Shown piece after piece: positions 8,256 to 17,211 of a stretch of 64,000 nucleotides of DNA (position 1 is the first letter of the stretch; each line of letters opens with the position of its first letter). This DNA is from DATKHR01 sp036557365. Lineage in GTDB: Bacteria > Acidobacteriota > Vicinamibacteria > Vicinamibacterales > CAVVIG01. Below the pieces are notes generated by a model. That model saw only the letters and a list, made by a program, of their open reading frames with translations. It was not told the origin of the DNA and searched no databases. The stretch covers positions 1 through 64,000 of the forward strand of contig DATBHR010000083.1 in assembly GCA_036557365.1 (NCBI GenBank), in the 5' to 3' direction. A program made the translations under genes and the position numbers.

Positions 8256-10226
8256 GTGCCCCTGCTGTCGGTCGTGGTGGTCGTCTACAACATTCCGCGC
8301 GAAGCGCCGCGCACGCTTTTCTCGTTATCCGCGGATTACCAGCGCGGGATCGACCCTGAGGAGTACGAAGTCATCGTCGTCGACAACGGATCCACTCCGG
8401 CCGTCGACAGCGCCATCCTGAACGGATTGCGAGGCACCTTTCGCTTGATCAGAATTGACGATGCGCCTGCGTCGCCTGCGCATGCCGTAAATCGCGGCGT
8501 GGCGATGGCGGACGGTGAGATCGTCGGCGTGATGATCGACGGTGCGCGCCTCGTGACGCCCGGGTTGTTGCATTACGCACGGGTTGGCGTGGACAGTCAC
8601 CCCACAGCCATCGTCGCGAGCCTTGGCTGGTATCTCGGCGATGACGTGCAGGGTGTGTCAGTCACCGCAGGCTACGATCAGGAGCGCGAGGACGCGTTGC
8701 TCGGCTCCATCGATTGGCCAAGCGACGGCTATCGCTTGTTCGAGGTCGGTACCATCGACGAATCTTCCGTTGACGGTTGGGTGGCGCCCATATCCGAGAC
8801 GGGCACGCTGTTCATGCGCCGCGGAGTGTGGGACCTGTTACACGGCATGGACGAGGGCTTCGATGTCGCCGGCGGCGGGCTGCTCAACCTGGACATCTAT
8901 CGTCGTGCGTTGCAGATCGATGGTGCCGAACCGGTCGTGCTCCTCGGAGAGGCATCGTTCCACCAACTGCACGGCGGTGTCTCAACAAACGCGACCAAGC
9001 CACGGCAGCTCGAAAACTGGGACAAATGGCACGGGCAGTATCGACAGTTGCGAGGAAGCGACTGGAGCGTGGTGCCACACCGGCGACCGCCGACGCTCAT
9101 CGGGACCCTCCCATCGGCGGCGTTGTCCTGGTTCGTTCGTTCCGCGATCAGCCCCGCGCGTCATGACGTGCGACCGATGGGAGCCGCCTTCGATGAAGGC
9201 ATCTGGTCGACGCCGATCGTGAAACGACCGGACGACCCGATCACCGCTGCACTCGTCGACCTTGCGCACACGGAGCTGCGCGACGGACGGCCTGGATCGG
9301 CCGGCGCGGTGGCTCGATTCGCTCGGCACCACGACGCACGTGACGGCGAACTGCAGCGGCTACTCTCGTTGACGGCCCATCACGTCCCCGAAGAGCCGGA
9401 CCATCGGGGCTTCGTCGCATTGGCGCGCGCTCATCAAGTCGTGGGTGATTTCACTGGCGCCGAACGCCATTTCTGGCATGCGTTGGAGCGCGAGCCGAAT
9501 TGCGTCGATGCTCACGTCGGGCTCTCCGCCCTTCGGATGCCCGGGAATGACTATCTGGTCTGGCTGGACTGGCTATACCGCCTACTGATGCCGTCCACAG
9601 CACTCGAGATTGGGGTCTTCCAGGGGCATTCGCTTGCGCTTCATCGTCCGCCGACGGTTGCGATTGCCGTCGATCCGGAACCGCAGGTCAGGCAGCCACT
9701 TCGAACCGAGACACACATTTTCCCTCAAACCAGCGACGATTTTTTCGCCAGCGGGCAACTCCGCGCCCTGCTCGGCGATCGGCGGTTATCCGTTGGATTT
9801 ATCGATGGCCTCCACCTCTTCGAACAATCTTTGCGAGACTTCAGCAACCTCGAGGCGCATAGCGGACCCGAGTCCACAATCCTCATCCACGACACCGTTC
9901 CTCTTGACGAGGTGACGCAGCGTCGCGAACGCATCACGCAATTTCACACAGGCGATGTCTGGCGCACGATCTTGAGCTTGAAAAAGTACCGCCCAGACCT
10001 GGCTATATTCACGATCGCGACTCCACCGACTGGACTTACGGTCGTAACAGGACTGGACGCAGGGTCACGTGTGTTGACGACGCGATTCGATCAGATCGTG
10101 AAGGAGACTCTGGCCATTCCGTTTGCGGCGATCGAGCCGGACATCAGACATGCACTCAATGTCGTGCCGGCCGATTTTTCATCCGTCGAACGCCTCCTCG
10201 GCGAACGGCGGTCCGTGAGATATTGA
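8256..10226 (+). CDS. Family 2 glycosyltransferase fused to a class I SAM methyltransferase
   Basis: 656 residues from GTG 8256, chosen because the GT2 fold begins at once (LLSVVVVVYN) and a TACAAT -10-like box ends seven bases upstream; an in-frame start at 8202 adds 18 non-conserved residues. The N-terminal ~270 residues are a GT-A/GT2 domain with VIVVDNGS; the usual DxD position reads IDGAR, so donor binding may differ. A linker with TPR-like helices (AERHFWHALEREPNCVDAH) leads to a C-terminal methyltransferase of the Methyltransf_24 type: ALEIGVFQGHSLAL, VGFIDGLH and ILIHDTV. It would add a sugar and methylate it or a neighbour during surface glycan synthesis. The next gene starts four bases after its stop, indicating an operon. 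Confidence 0.75.
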   Translation: MPLLSVVVVVYNIPREAPRTLFSLSADYQRGIDPEEYEVIVVDNGSTPAVDSAILNGLRGTFRLIRIDDAPASPAHAVNRGVAMADGEIVGVMIDGARLVTPGLLHYARVGVDSHPTAIVASLGWYLGDDVQGVSVTAGYDQEREDALLGSIDWPSDGYRLFEVGTIDESSVDGWVAPISETGTLFMRRGVWDLLHGMDEGFDVAGGGLLNLDIYRRALQIDGAEPVVLLGEASFHQLHGGVSTNATKPRQLENWDKWHGQYRQLRGSDWSVVPHRRPPTLIGTLPSAALSWFVRSAISPARHDVRPMGAAFDEGIWSTPIVKRPDDPITAALVDLAHTELRDGRPGSAGAVARFARHHDARDGELQRLLSLTAHHVPEEPDHRGFVALARAHQVVGDFTGAERHFWHALEREPNCVDAHVGLSALRMPGNDYLVWLDWLYRLLMPSTALEIGVFQGHSLALHRPPTVAIAVDPEPQVRQPLRTETHIFPQTSDDFFASGQLRALLGDRRLSVGFIDGLHLFEQSLRDFSNLEAHSGPESTILIHDTVPLDEVTQRRERITQFHTGDVWRTILSLKKYRPDLAIFTIATPPTGLTVVTGLDAGSRVLTTRFDQIVKETLAIPFAAIEPDIRHALNVVPADFSSVERLLGERRSVRY

Positions 10227-10230
10227 CGCC

Positions 10231-10932
10231 ATGATTCCTGCAGGCCCGTACGTCGTCGATCGCGACCAGCCGGCGTTGACTCGCTCTGATACCGAGATTG
10301 TCGACCGCTTTCATTATCTTTACTATCAACGTTGGGTTGACCAGGCGGACACCATCAACCTGAGCTGGTTTGGCTATCGGCTGCTGAAGTGCCCGTTGGA
10401 TCTCTGGATGTATCAGGAACTGCTGGTCCGCACGCGGCCCGATGTCGTCGTGGAAACCGGGACGTTTCAAGGTGGAAGCGCACTCTATTTGGCGTGCATT
10501 TTCGACCAGATCGGCAACGGCGATGTGATAACGATTGACACTGTTATACAGCCGAATCGACCTGTGCATCCACGCATCCAATACATCCTCGGTTCAAGCA
10601 TTGATCCGGACGTTGTCTCGAAGGTGCGCGCGATGGTCGCCGGCCGGCGGGCGATGGTCATTCTGGATTCAGACCACACCGAAGCGCACGTGCATGCGGA
10701 AATGAGCGCCTACAGTCCCCTCGTGCACCTTGGCGACTACATGATTGTCGAAGACACAAACGTCAACGGCCATCCAGCGTGGCCTGATTTCGGCCCGGGC
10801 CCCATGGAGGCCGTCAACCGATTCCTGTCGGCGCGGCGAGACTTCGAGATCGACGAACGCTGCGAACGGTTCATGATGACGTTGAACCCGCGTGGATACC
10901 TGCGACGCCGCGAGCCTCAGTCGAACGTGTAA
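10231..10932 (+). CDS. CmcI-family (cephalosporin hydroxylase-like) SAM-dependent enzyme, probable sugar O-methyltransferase
   Basis: 233 residues, the usual CmcI length. Recognisable motifs are the N-terminal FHYLYYQRW and WFGYRLLKCPLDLWMYQELL, the SAM-binding VVVETGTFQGGSALYLA, LDSDHTEAHVHAE, and YMIVEDTNVNGHP with acidic metal ligands. The name comes from a cephamycin enzyme, but relatives in glycan clusters (rhamnosyl O-methyltransferases) methylate sugar hydroxyls, the likelier job here. The gene follows the GT-methyltransferase fusion by four bases and overlaps by 16 bases the 3' end of the convergent sulfotransferase gene. Substrate is unknown. Confidence 0.8.
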   Translation: MIPAGPYVVDRDQPALTRSDTEIVDRFHYLYYQRWVDQADTINLSWFGYRLLKCPLDLWMYQELLVRTRPDVVVETGTFQGGSALYLACIFDQIGNGDVITIDTVIQPNRPVHPRIQYILGSSIDPDVVSKVRAMVAGRRAMVILDSDHTEAHVHAEMSAYSPLVHLGDYMIVEDTNVNGHPAWPDFGPGPMEAVNRFLSARRDFEIDERCERFMMTLNPRGYLRRREPQSNV

Positions 10933-11570
10933 CCGAACCGATCGATGACCCAGCTCGAGGCGCGCCCGACCTGGTCGCGCAAGGCAGGATCGTAATAATT
11001 TCGATAGTCATCGTGTCGACTTTGGTTGTTGATCGGAGTCTCGCGTATTCGCTTCACGAGCGAGTTCAAGTCCGGCACATCCGCGCGGTGGACAAACGCT
11101 ATTAGGTCCTCGCGCAGTTGCTCTGTGAGGCCAACGGTCAGCCGAGGATCGTCCAGCCCTTTGCCGACCATGTACATGATGGCGGCCGTATACAAGTCTC
11201 GGTACCTGCCTATTTGGTCCTGGAACGCCGGAATCGGCACTTCGATCTCGCCCCGGCAGGCCAGCCGAACTGCCGTCGCGAAATCGTGGGCGCCTCCGCC
11301 GAAACCCGTCTGATAAATGCGATCGCTCGCTCGGATCTCAGGTGATTGACCGGCGTAGAAGTCCCGGAGATAGTGAAACCAGGACACGTACCAATGCCAC
11401 GGATTGCGTACGAACATCAACACGGGCTGATCGCATTGCGGCAATCGATCCCAGGGATCGTGATAGCCAACGGTCACTCGATCGCCGTACTGCGCGACCA
11501 GCACTTCCTGGACAAAGGATCCCCCAGTCTTGGCCATGTGAAGGAACGAGAACCACGGTGTGATCAGCAT
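10917..11570 (-). CDS. Sulfotransferase family 2-like protein (PAPS-dependent)
   Basis: 217 residues. The N-terminus has FLHMAKTGGSFVQEVL, matching the 5'-phosphosulfate loop (HxxKTGGTS-like), and VLMFVRNPWHWYVSWFHYLRDF matches the 3'-phosphate-binding R-P-x-x-x-x-S region. Such enzymes move sulfate from PAPS to carbohydrate hydroxyls. A bifunctional PAPS-forming enzyme is encoded at 21038-22825 and a second sulfotransferase at 23837-24730, so sulfation of the surface glycan is plausible. The gene faces its neighbours on both sides, so it is likely transcribed alone from the 11571-11643 gap. Confidence 0.75.
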   Translation of the reverse strand: MLITPWFSFLHMAKTGGSFVQEVLVAQYGDRVTVGYHDPWDRLPQCDQPVLMFVRNPWHWYVSWFHYLRDFYAGQSPEIRASDRIYQTGFGGGAHDFATAVRLACRGEIEVPIPAFQDQIGRYRDLYTAAIMYMVGKGLDDPRLTVGLTEQLREDLIAFVHRADVPDLNSLVKRIRETPINNQSRHDDYRNYYDPALRDQVGRASSWVIDRFGYTFD

Positions 11571-11643
11571 GGGAACTCGCGCGAAGTATACTCAGATGCC
11601 GGCACGCGCAAAGCATAGCCCGGACCGCCTCTGCTACTAACAC

Positions 11644-12408
11644 ATGCCTGACGAATCGGCAATCGCGGCGAAGTATCTGGATCTTCTCGAACAGACGCTG
11701 ACCGGGTCAATCTTTGAAGACCCTGGGCTGCTTCCCGACTCATCGAACACCGTGCTCTCCCTTGGGTACGATCGCGAGCGACGTCGAATCGGGATGGACT
11801 GGCCGAGTCGCGCGCACACGATGGTGGGCTTGCAGCGCCTGAAGAATCTGAGATGCCTGGTTTCACGAGTGATCGACGAGGGAACACCGGGTGACCTGCT
11901 CGAAGCGGGAGTGTGGCGGGGCGGCGCCAGTATCTACATGCGCGCCCTGCTCGCCGTACACGGCGTCACCGATCGGCGCGTATGGGTGGTGGACTCGTTT
12001 GCCGGGTTGCCGCCGCCAAATGAAACCGCGTTTCCAGCGGACCGTGGAGATCGTCTGCACGAGATCGATTACCTGGCGGTTCCACTGGACGATGTGCGCC
12101 GGAACTTTGAAAGGTATGGAATGCTGGATTCGCAGGTTGAATTCGTGCAAGGTTGGTTCAAAGATACGCTACCGGCGATCCCCGTATCACAACTCGCGAT
12201 ACTCCGTCTCGACGGCGATATGTACGAGTCGACCATGCAGTGCCTACAGTCGCTCTACGCGCGGGTCGCGGCTGGTGGTTTCGTGATCATCGACGATTTC
12301 GCACTGCCTCCCTGCAGAGAGGCCGTCGTCGATTTCCGAAAAGACAATGGCATCGCGGATCCCCTGATCGACATCGACCGCATGGCGGTGTTCTGGCAGC
12401 GCGCCTGA
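11644..12408 (+). CDS. TylF/MycF-family sugar O-methyltransferase
   Basis: 254 residues, full length for the family. Signature segments are MVGLQRLKNLRCLV, the SAM motif DLLEAGVWRGGASIYMRA, WVVDSFAGLPPP, LRLDGDMYESTMQCL and FVIIDDFALPPCREAVVDF, which include the Asp metal ligands of MycF-type enzymes. Family members methylate hydroxyls of 6-deoxysugars using SAM and a divalent metal. Here the partner is probably a surface glycan rather than a macrolide, since there are no polyketide genes. It is the last intact gene before the decayed rpoD copy. Confidence 0.85.
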   Translation: MPDESAIAAKYLDLLEQTLTGSIFEDPGLLPDSSNTVLSLGYDRERRRIGMDWPSRAHTMVGLQRLKNLRCLVSRVIDEGTPGDLLEAGVWRGGASIYMRALLAVHGVTDRRVWVVDSFAGLPPPNETAFPADRGDRLHEIDYLAVPLDDVRRNFERYGMLDSQVEFVQGWFKDTLPAIPVSQLAILRLDGDMYESTMQCLQSLYARVAAGGFVIIDDFALPPCREAVVDFRKDNGIADPLIDIDRMAVFWQRA

Positions 12409-12489
12409 CGGCACCTCTGATCGGTTGCTGCTTTGGATGCTGACCACTTGTCAAAAGCGATTGTTGGCGACCGAGCCATCAGCCAAGCA

Positions 12490-12733
12490 TGCGATTCGGG
12501 ACTCAGCGGCGACCAGGGACAGCGAGCGCAACCGCCAGATCGAACCGAAGGCGCTCAGGAAGCCGAGTCACCCGTCGCAGTCGGTCGCGGAAGCGGCGGG
12601 CATTCTGGAGGAAAGGACGAGCTGACGTGAGGCGAAATGCACGAATGCAAACGTGCATGTCTGCATTTTGGCATTGTTGCATTTTGGCATTACCGCATTT
12701 GCATTCGGTGTAACCGTCCACGTTCGTCCTCCG
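12490..12733 (+). pseudogene. Decayed duplicate of the rpoD 3' end plus its downstream flank
   Basis: Compared with about 1000-1280, the same order recurs: atgcgattcgg..cagcggcgac, a deletion, gagcgcaaccgccagatcgaa, aaggcgct..ggaag, a run ending in gaggaaaggacgagctgac, then gaaatgc..gaatgca..cgtgcatgtctgcatt and the GCATT-word tract (12663-12698 versus 1217-1252, one mismatch), ending with ccgtccacgttcgtcctcc. The reading frame is broken by indels; the translation still shows RQIEPKALRK and a terminal EERTS against RQIEAKALRK and EGRTS. The copy is non-functional as a sigma factor. Confidence 0.75.
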
Positions 12734-12779
12734 ACGGTCCTTTCTAATTCATCATTCCTCCTTCATAATTCCCGCTGAC

Positions 12780-12852
12780 GGGCCCATAGCTCAATGGTTA
12801 GAGCGGCCGGCTCATAATCGGCTGGTTCCAGGTTCGAGTCCTGGTGGGCCCA
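12780..12852 (+). tRNA. tRNA-Ile (anticodon CAT, lysidine type)
   Basis: A 73-base cloverleaf: acceptor GGGCCCA/TGGGCCC, D arm GCTC/GAGC, anticodon stem GCCGG/TCGGC with loop CTCATAA, and T arm CCAGG-TTCGAGT-CCTGG; discriminator A, CCA not encoded. Anticodon CAT in the CTCATAATC context is typical of tRNA-Ile2, whose C34 is modified to lysidine by TilS, rather than elongator tRNA-Met. It lies directly after the decayed rpoD copy. Confidence 0.9.
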
Positions 12853-12857
12853 CTCCT

Positions 12858-12940
12858 CATTGCGGATTGAGGATTGCGGATTGAGGATTGGGAATTGCGG
12901 AATCAGGGCTCCGGAGTGAGGGACTATTGAGGATTGGCGC
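12858..12940. repeat. Short imperfect repeats of GGATTGAGGATTG type
   Basis: Between the tRNA and the next ATG there are repeated words (gcggattgaggattg, gcggattgaggattggg, attgaggattgg) interrupted by a unique stretch. They have no CRISPR-like spacer pattern and resemble slippage-derived intergenic repeats. The last unit directly abuts the start codon at 12941, so the leader of that gene is made of repeat. Confidence 0.6.
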
Positions 12941-14464
12941 ATGACGATTGCCGTGCGGAAACCACGCGTGCTGGTGTTCGTCGTCGCCTTTGAAGCCGAG
13001 TCCACTCTCAAGCAAGTTCTCGCCCGCATCCCGTCCTGCGTGTTCGAAGAATGGGACGCTGAAGTCCTGGTCATCGACGACTCGTCGCACGATCGCACGT
13101 TCGAGATCGGCCTTCGCTCGTCCTGGGACAGCGCGTATCCGATCACCATTCTGCACAACCGCGTCAACCAGGGCTACGGCGGCAATCAGAAGCTCGGCTA
13201 TCAATACGCGATTCGAAACGGATTCGATTTCGTCGTCCTGCTGCACGGCGACGGACAGTACGCACCCGAGTCGATCCCTTCGATGCTCGCACCGTTGATC
13301 AACGGCACTGCCGACGCGGTATTCGGGTCGCGGATGATGACTCGCTTCGGCGCGCTCAGAGGTGGGATGCCGCTGTACAAGTTCGTCGGCAACAGAATAC
13401 TGAGCCGAATTCAGAACTTCCTGCTCGGCACTCGCCTTTCGGAATTTCACTCAGGTTTTCGCGCATACCGGGTCGACGCGCTCGGCCGCCTTCCCTTCCA
13501 GTACAACAGCAACGTCTTTCACTTCGACACGGAAATCATCATTCAGCTCGTCGTGAGCGGCTGCCGCATCGCCGAGGTGCCGATTCCGACCTACTACGGC
13601 GACGAGATCTGCCGTGTCAACGGCATCCGCTACGCGAAAGACGTGCTGAGCGCGACCATCGCAAGCCGGCTTCACCGGGTGAACCTTTTCTACGATCGGA
13701 GATTCGATGTCGATCGCGAAGGCAACGAACGCTATGCGGTGAAGCTCGGATATCCTTCGTCGCATACGGCGGCGTTAAACGCGGTTCCTCAAGGATCGCG
13801 AGTCCTCGACATCGGATGCGGCCCGGGCAACTTCGCGGCTGCGCTGCGGGCGAAGGCGGCCTATGTCACAGGCGCCGATCAATTTCCACCAGCTCGCGCT
13901 GAGTTCTTCGACGAATTCGTCCTCTGGCGGGAAGGAAATCCTCTCAAAGCCAGTCTTCATGAGTACGACGTGGTTCTCCTGCTCGACATCATCGAGCACT
14001 TGAACAACCCTGAGGCCTTCCTCGATCAGCTGCGACGAAGCGCAAGGAGCATCGACGGTTCCCCGCAGGTCATCGTCACCACGGGAAACGTGGTGTTCTT
14101 CGTAGTTCGCCTGCAATCGTTGCTCGGCAACTTCAACTACGGTAAGCGCGGCATCCTCGACTTGACGCACACACGTCTCTACACGTTCGGGACGGTCCGA
14201 CGGCTGTTCGAGCAGTGTGGTTTCGTTGTGGCAGAGATCAAAGGAATTCCTGCACCGTTTCCCGAAGCGCTCGGGCTGGGAACGCTGTCGCGGCTCCTGC
14301 TCTGGATGAACTCCGTCCTGATTCACATCTCCAGGGGACTCTTCGCGTACCAGATTTTCCTGCGAGCCATACCGACCGCCACCGTTGATGCTCTGCTCGA
14401 CGACACCATCAACTCGAGCGCGACAAAGATGGCTGCGGTGAAAGATCAACTACTCGCAGGTTAG
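12941..14464 (+). CDS. Dolichyl-phosphate-mannose-synthase-like GT2 fused to a SAM methyltransferase
   Basis: 507 residues. Residues 8-240 form a DPM1-like GT2: LVIDDSSHDRT, NQGYGGNQK, LLHGDGQY (DxD-type at 102-106) and FHSGFRAYR. Residues ~270-420 form a class I methyltransferase: SRVLDIGCGPGNF (287-298), VVLLLDIIEHLNNPEAF, and a Methyltransf_23-like tail; a hydrophobic stretch near residues 440-480 may touch the membrane. The GT part would move a sugar to polyprenyl phosphate or a glycan, and the fused enzyme would methylate the product. The same architecture recurs at 19454-20914. The 3' end overlaps the convergent lipoprotein gene by 15 bases. Confidence 0.8.
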   Translation: MTIAVRKPRVLVFVVAFEAESTLKQVLARIPSCVFEEWDAEVLVIDDSSHDRTFEIGLRSSWDSAYPITILHNRVNQGYGGNQKLGYQYAIRNGFDFVVLLHGDGQYAPESIPSMLAPLINGTADAVFGSRMMTRFGALRGGMPLYKFVGNRILSRIQNFLLGTRLSEFHSGFRAYRVDALGRLPFQYNSNVFHFDTEIIIQLVVSGCRIAEVPIPTYYGDEICRVNGIRYAKDVLSATIASRLHRVNLFYDRRFDVDREGNERYAVKLGYPSSHTAALNAVPQGSRVLDIGCGPGNFAAALRAKAAYVTGADQFPPARAEFFDEFVLWREGNPLKASLHEYDVVLLLDIIEHLNNPEAFLDQLRRSARSIDGSPQVIVTTGNVVFFVVRLQSLLGNFNYGKRGILDLTHTRLYTFGTVRRLFEQCGFVVAEIKGIPAPFPEALGLGTLSRLLLWMNSVLIHISRGLFAYQIFLRAIPTATVDALLDDTINSSATKMAAVKDQLLAG

Positions 14465-14791
14465 TGAGACCACACGTCCAGCCGCTTCGGCGTCGACGAC
14501 CACGCGGCGCTCGCGTGCACCATCGAAGCAGACGTAGTTGACGATGAAATCCTTGTTGCAGCCGGGTGTTGGATCGCCGAGCTGCGACGGGGCGACCTTG
14601 TACTCGCAGTTCAGGTTTCCTTCGCAGGCTTTTCTCACGCTCGCGAGGGCGTTGCCCGGCGGCGCGCCACAGTTGTAGCCATATGTCGCGAGAATCATGC
14701 GAATGCTGCGCTGCCCGCTGCCCGGCGAGCGGCGTGGGCCGCACGAGACAGCGGCGGTCGCGAAAAGCAGGGCAATCCCGACGAAACGCAT
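14450..14791 (-). CDS. Small cysteine-rich lipoprotein, SUEL-lectin-like
   Basis: 113 residues from ATG 14791. The N-terminus MRFVGIALLFATAAVSC is a lipoprotein signal with a lipobox-like AVSC, though the -3 residue is not a classic Leu. The mature part has six cysteines in the pattern YGYNC..ACEGNLNCEYKV..GDPTPGCNK..VNYVC, much like the SUEL/galactose- or rhamnose-binding lectin fold. It starts two bases after the stop of the YfhO-like gene and so is its operon partner. A carbohydrate-binding role on the outer surface or in the periplasm is an inference; lectin activity cannot be read directly. Confidence 0.55.
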   Translation of the reverse strand: MRFVGIALLFATAAVSCGPRRSPGSGQRSIRMILATYGYNCGAPPGNALASVRKACEGNLNCEYKVAPSQLGDPTPGCNKDFIVNYVCFDGARERRVVVDAEAAGRVVSLTCE

Positions 14792-14793
14792 GT

Positions 14794-17124
14794 TCAGCGG
14801 GGCGCGTGTAAGCTTGTTTCCCGGCCGCGCCAGCGAAAATAGCAGAAGATCACCGAGCAAATCCCGGCGAGCGCTATGACGACGCCCGCTATCACGCCGC
14901 GCGGCCGATACGTCAAACGAAGGTGCTTTGCTCCCGCACGCACGGGGACGGCCTGGAACATGTAGTTTGCGCGGACGACAGGGACAGGGATGCCGTCCAG
15001 CTCCGCAGACCAGCCCGCGTCCCAGTTCGTCGGGACGACCACCCAGCCATCGTTCGCGGATGTGACGTCGATGTCCTCGGTATTGATCTCCTTTCTGACG
15101 ACGCGAGCCGAGCCTGACGCCAAGTCGGTGCCGTGGCCGCGCCATTCTGCTGGAACGTCATCGGACTCGAAGACCGCCTGATCGTGGTAGCTGTTCCGGC
15201 GATCGAGAATCCAGTCCAGAGCTGCCACTCCGTTGCGCACGAACGTCGGTCGCGCAATCAGGAATGGGCCGCCATCGACGCCGGCGATCCGGTAGATTCG
15301 TCCGTCGATGCCTGCATAGATCGGCTGAAGATCGAGCCCAGATTCCTTACGCCGTTGCTCCCATAGCGGTTCGTCGGCGACTTCCGGCGACGCCGCGATC
15401 GTAGTGACACCGAGCCGGGGAAGGACCTCGAGTCGTGTGCCCGTCACGTCGAAACTAGGCCAGAACGACCGCCGGTAGGTTTGGGCCAACACCATATCAA
15501 TGTATTGCCCGCCGACGATTCTCAACACCGTCTCGGCTCTGGTCGGCGCCGTGCTGTCCCATCCTGCCACCGTTTCGAACCCGAACAGGAGCGCTTCGTT
15601 CGCTGAAAGAATCGGTGGCGAGAACCCGATCGTCGTCGTCGTCCGGATCGGGATATAACGGCCGGGTCCGTTGTGCCCCGCGCCCAGTTCGGCTCCCAAT
15701 CGACGGATGAACGGCGTCCGTGGAAACAGGAACTGTTCTTCGCGAGGCGTGAACTCCGGATTGATCATCCGACCATATGTGAGCAGCTCGAGCGCCGTCG
15801 CACCGACAATCACACACGCTGCAACGGGCGCCGCCAAGGCGGTCGTTCGTCGAACGCCACCGGCGTTCTTCAACCACCGGAGCAGCACCTGACATCCCGC
15901 CGCCCCGAGGATGATCAGGCCGAAGTCAAAGAAATTGAGCAGACGGCCAAGCGGCGAGAAGAAGCTGAATTGCGGCAAGACCGCATAAATCCACTTCAGC
16001 AGAATCGTATCGGTGGCGATGAGGAACGTCCCGATTATCAGGATACGACCCAGCCAGGCGCCACGGAGGCGAGAGAAAAACCCCACGAGCGCGAGCGCCG
16101 CGACGATCCGTCCCGCGTACGCCATGCCGTGCATCTCGTCGACGGTGACGCGAGGCGAGGCAGACGGGAAGAACAGGTGGGCGAAGACTGCGTACGGGAC
16201 GCGGAATTCTTCGTGCGCCATTCGATACGCAAGAGGCTCGCGTCCAAGGCCGTGAAGAAAAATCACGGTTGGAAGTAGAACTGGCGCCGCGAACAACAGC
16301 GGGCCGACGATCAGCAGTGCCAGTCGGCCAAGCCTCGGGCGAACGTCGTCGAACCCGTCTCGCTTGAGGCGCATCAGCGTCAGCGCAAGAGCGTAGGCGA
16401 CCACAACTCCGTACACGAGAGCCATGAACAGGAGGTGGCCGCTGACGAGGGTGCAGGCGAGTCCTGCCGACGACCAGAATGCGAGAAACCAGGAGTCGCG
16501 CTTGATCGTCCGTTGCACCAGCCAGAAGCCGAGGGGCAGCCACGCGCCCGATGGCGCGACGACTTCGAGTTGCAGCCACGCCATGCTGAACGGGCAGAAC
16601 ATCCATGCGGTGCCACCGAGGAGCGCCGGGGCGATGCTGAATCCCAGTTCGGAAAGAAACAACCACATCCCGATGCCGGCGACAACAACGTGAAAGATCG
16701 TCAGTGCGTCGTGAGCCCAGTCCGGGCTCAACAGCAACGCGGCCAGGAACTTGGGTGGATAGAAGACCGCGCTCGAGCCGTTCGCAAAGAACGGCTGACC
16801 ACCATAGGTGTACGGATTCCAGAACGGGATAACTCCGGCGCGCAAGCTGCTCGAAATGAACGCCTGCCACGGGTAGCTGAGATCCGCCTGGTCGGTTTGC
16901 GAATTGTCGGGAAAGACTGGATCGAACGCGCGCCACGGGTACACCGACACTTGGTGTCCCGCGACGGCGGTAAACGTGTCGCCTCGCAGCAGCGGAAAAA
17001 AGAAAATCAGGGTCAGTGCGAGAAGAAACCCAATACCCGCAAAGAACGGAAGGCGTGCGGCCGGTGTGCTCGAGGCAAGCCGGTCGGCATCGGGCCTCGC
17101 CACCGTAGCGGGGACGTCAAGCAC
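14794..17124 (-). CDS. YfhO-family polytopic membrane protein (GT-C-like)
   Basis: 776 residues from GTG 17124. Hydrophobic segments fill most of residues 25-460, then a ~280-residue extracytoplasmic part and a final membrane helix before a basic end (CYFRWRGRE). Family marks include the early loop with YPWRAFDPVFPDN, WNPYTYGGQPFFANGSSAVFYP, and VVPTNWDAGWSAELDG with LRLTYRPRG near the end, all typical of YfhO. In Gram-positive bacteria YfhO helps glycosylate lipoteichoic acid; related GT-C proteins use polyprenyl-phosphate sugars. The GT2 enzymes nearby could make that donor. The lipoprotein gene lies two bases downstream. Confidence 0.75.
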   Translation of the reverse strand: MLDVPATVARPDADRLASSTPAARLPFFAGIGFLLALTLIFFFPLLRGDTFTAVAGHQVSVYPWRAFDPVFPDNSQTDQADLSYPWQAFISSSLRAGVIPFWNPYTYGGQPFFANGSSAVFYPPKFLAALLLSPDWAHDALTIFHVVVAGIGMWLFLSELGFSIAPALLGGTAWMFCPFSMAWLQLEVVAPSGAWLPLGFWLVQRTIKRDSWFLAFWSSAGLACTLVSGHLLFMALVYGVVVAYALALTLMRLKRDGFDDVRPRLGRLALLIVGPLLFAAPVLLPTVIFLHGLGREPLAYRMAHEEFRVPYAVFAHLFFPSASPRVTVDEMHGMAYAGRIVAALALVGFFSRLRGAWLGRILIIGTFLIATDTILLKWIYAVLPQFSFFSPLGRLLNFFDFGLIILGAAGCQVLLRWLKNAGGVRRTTALAAPVAACVIVGATALELLTYGRMINPEFTPREEQFLFPRTPFIRRLGAELGAGHNGPGRYIPIRTTTTIGFSPPILSANEALLFGFETVAGWDSTAPTRAETVLRIVGGQYIDMVLAQTYRRSFWPSFDVTGTRLEVLPRLGVTTIAASPEVADEPLWEQRRKESGLDLQPIYAGIDGRIYRIAGVDGGPFLIARPTFVRNGVAALDWILDRRNSYHDQAVFESDDVPAEWRGHGTDLASGSARVVRKEINTEDIDVTSANDGWVVVPTNWDAGWSAELDGIPVPVVRANYMFQAVPVRAGAKHLRLTYRPRGVIAGVVIALAGICSVIFCYFRWRGRETSLHAPR

Positions 17125-17211
17125 CCCGAAATTCTACATAAGGAACACGCATCGAGCTGACCAGAGGGGACGAAGCTCAAGCGAGGTAGATAAGCGCTGC
17201 AGGTCTTCCCG

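Noticed and set aside
11635..11640. TACTAA as a leaderless -10 box for the TylF-like gene
   Set aside because: It ends only three bases before the ATG, too close for transcription to start upstream of the start codon.
12858..12940. Repeat tract after the tRNA considered as a CRISPR fragment
   Set aside because: Units are short and adjacent, with no constant-length spacers and no cas genes.
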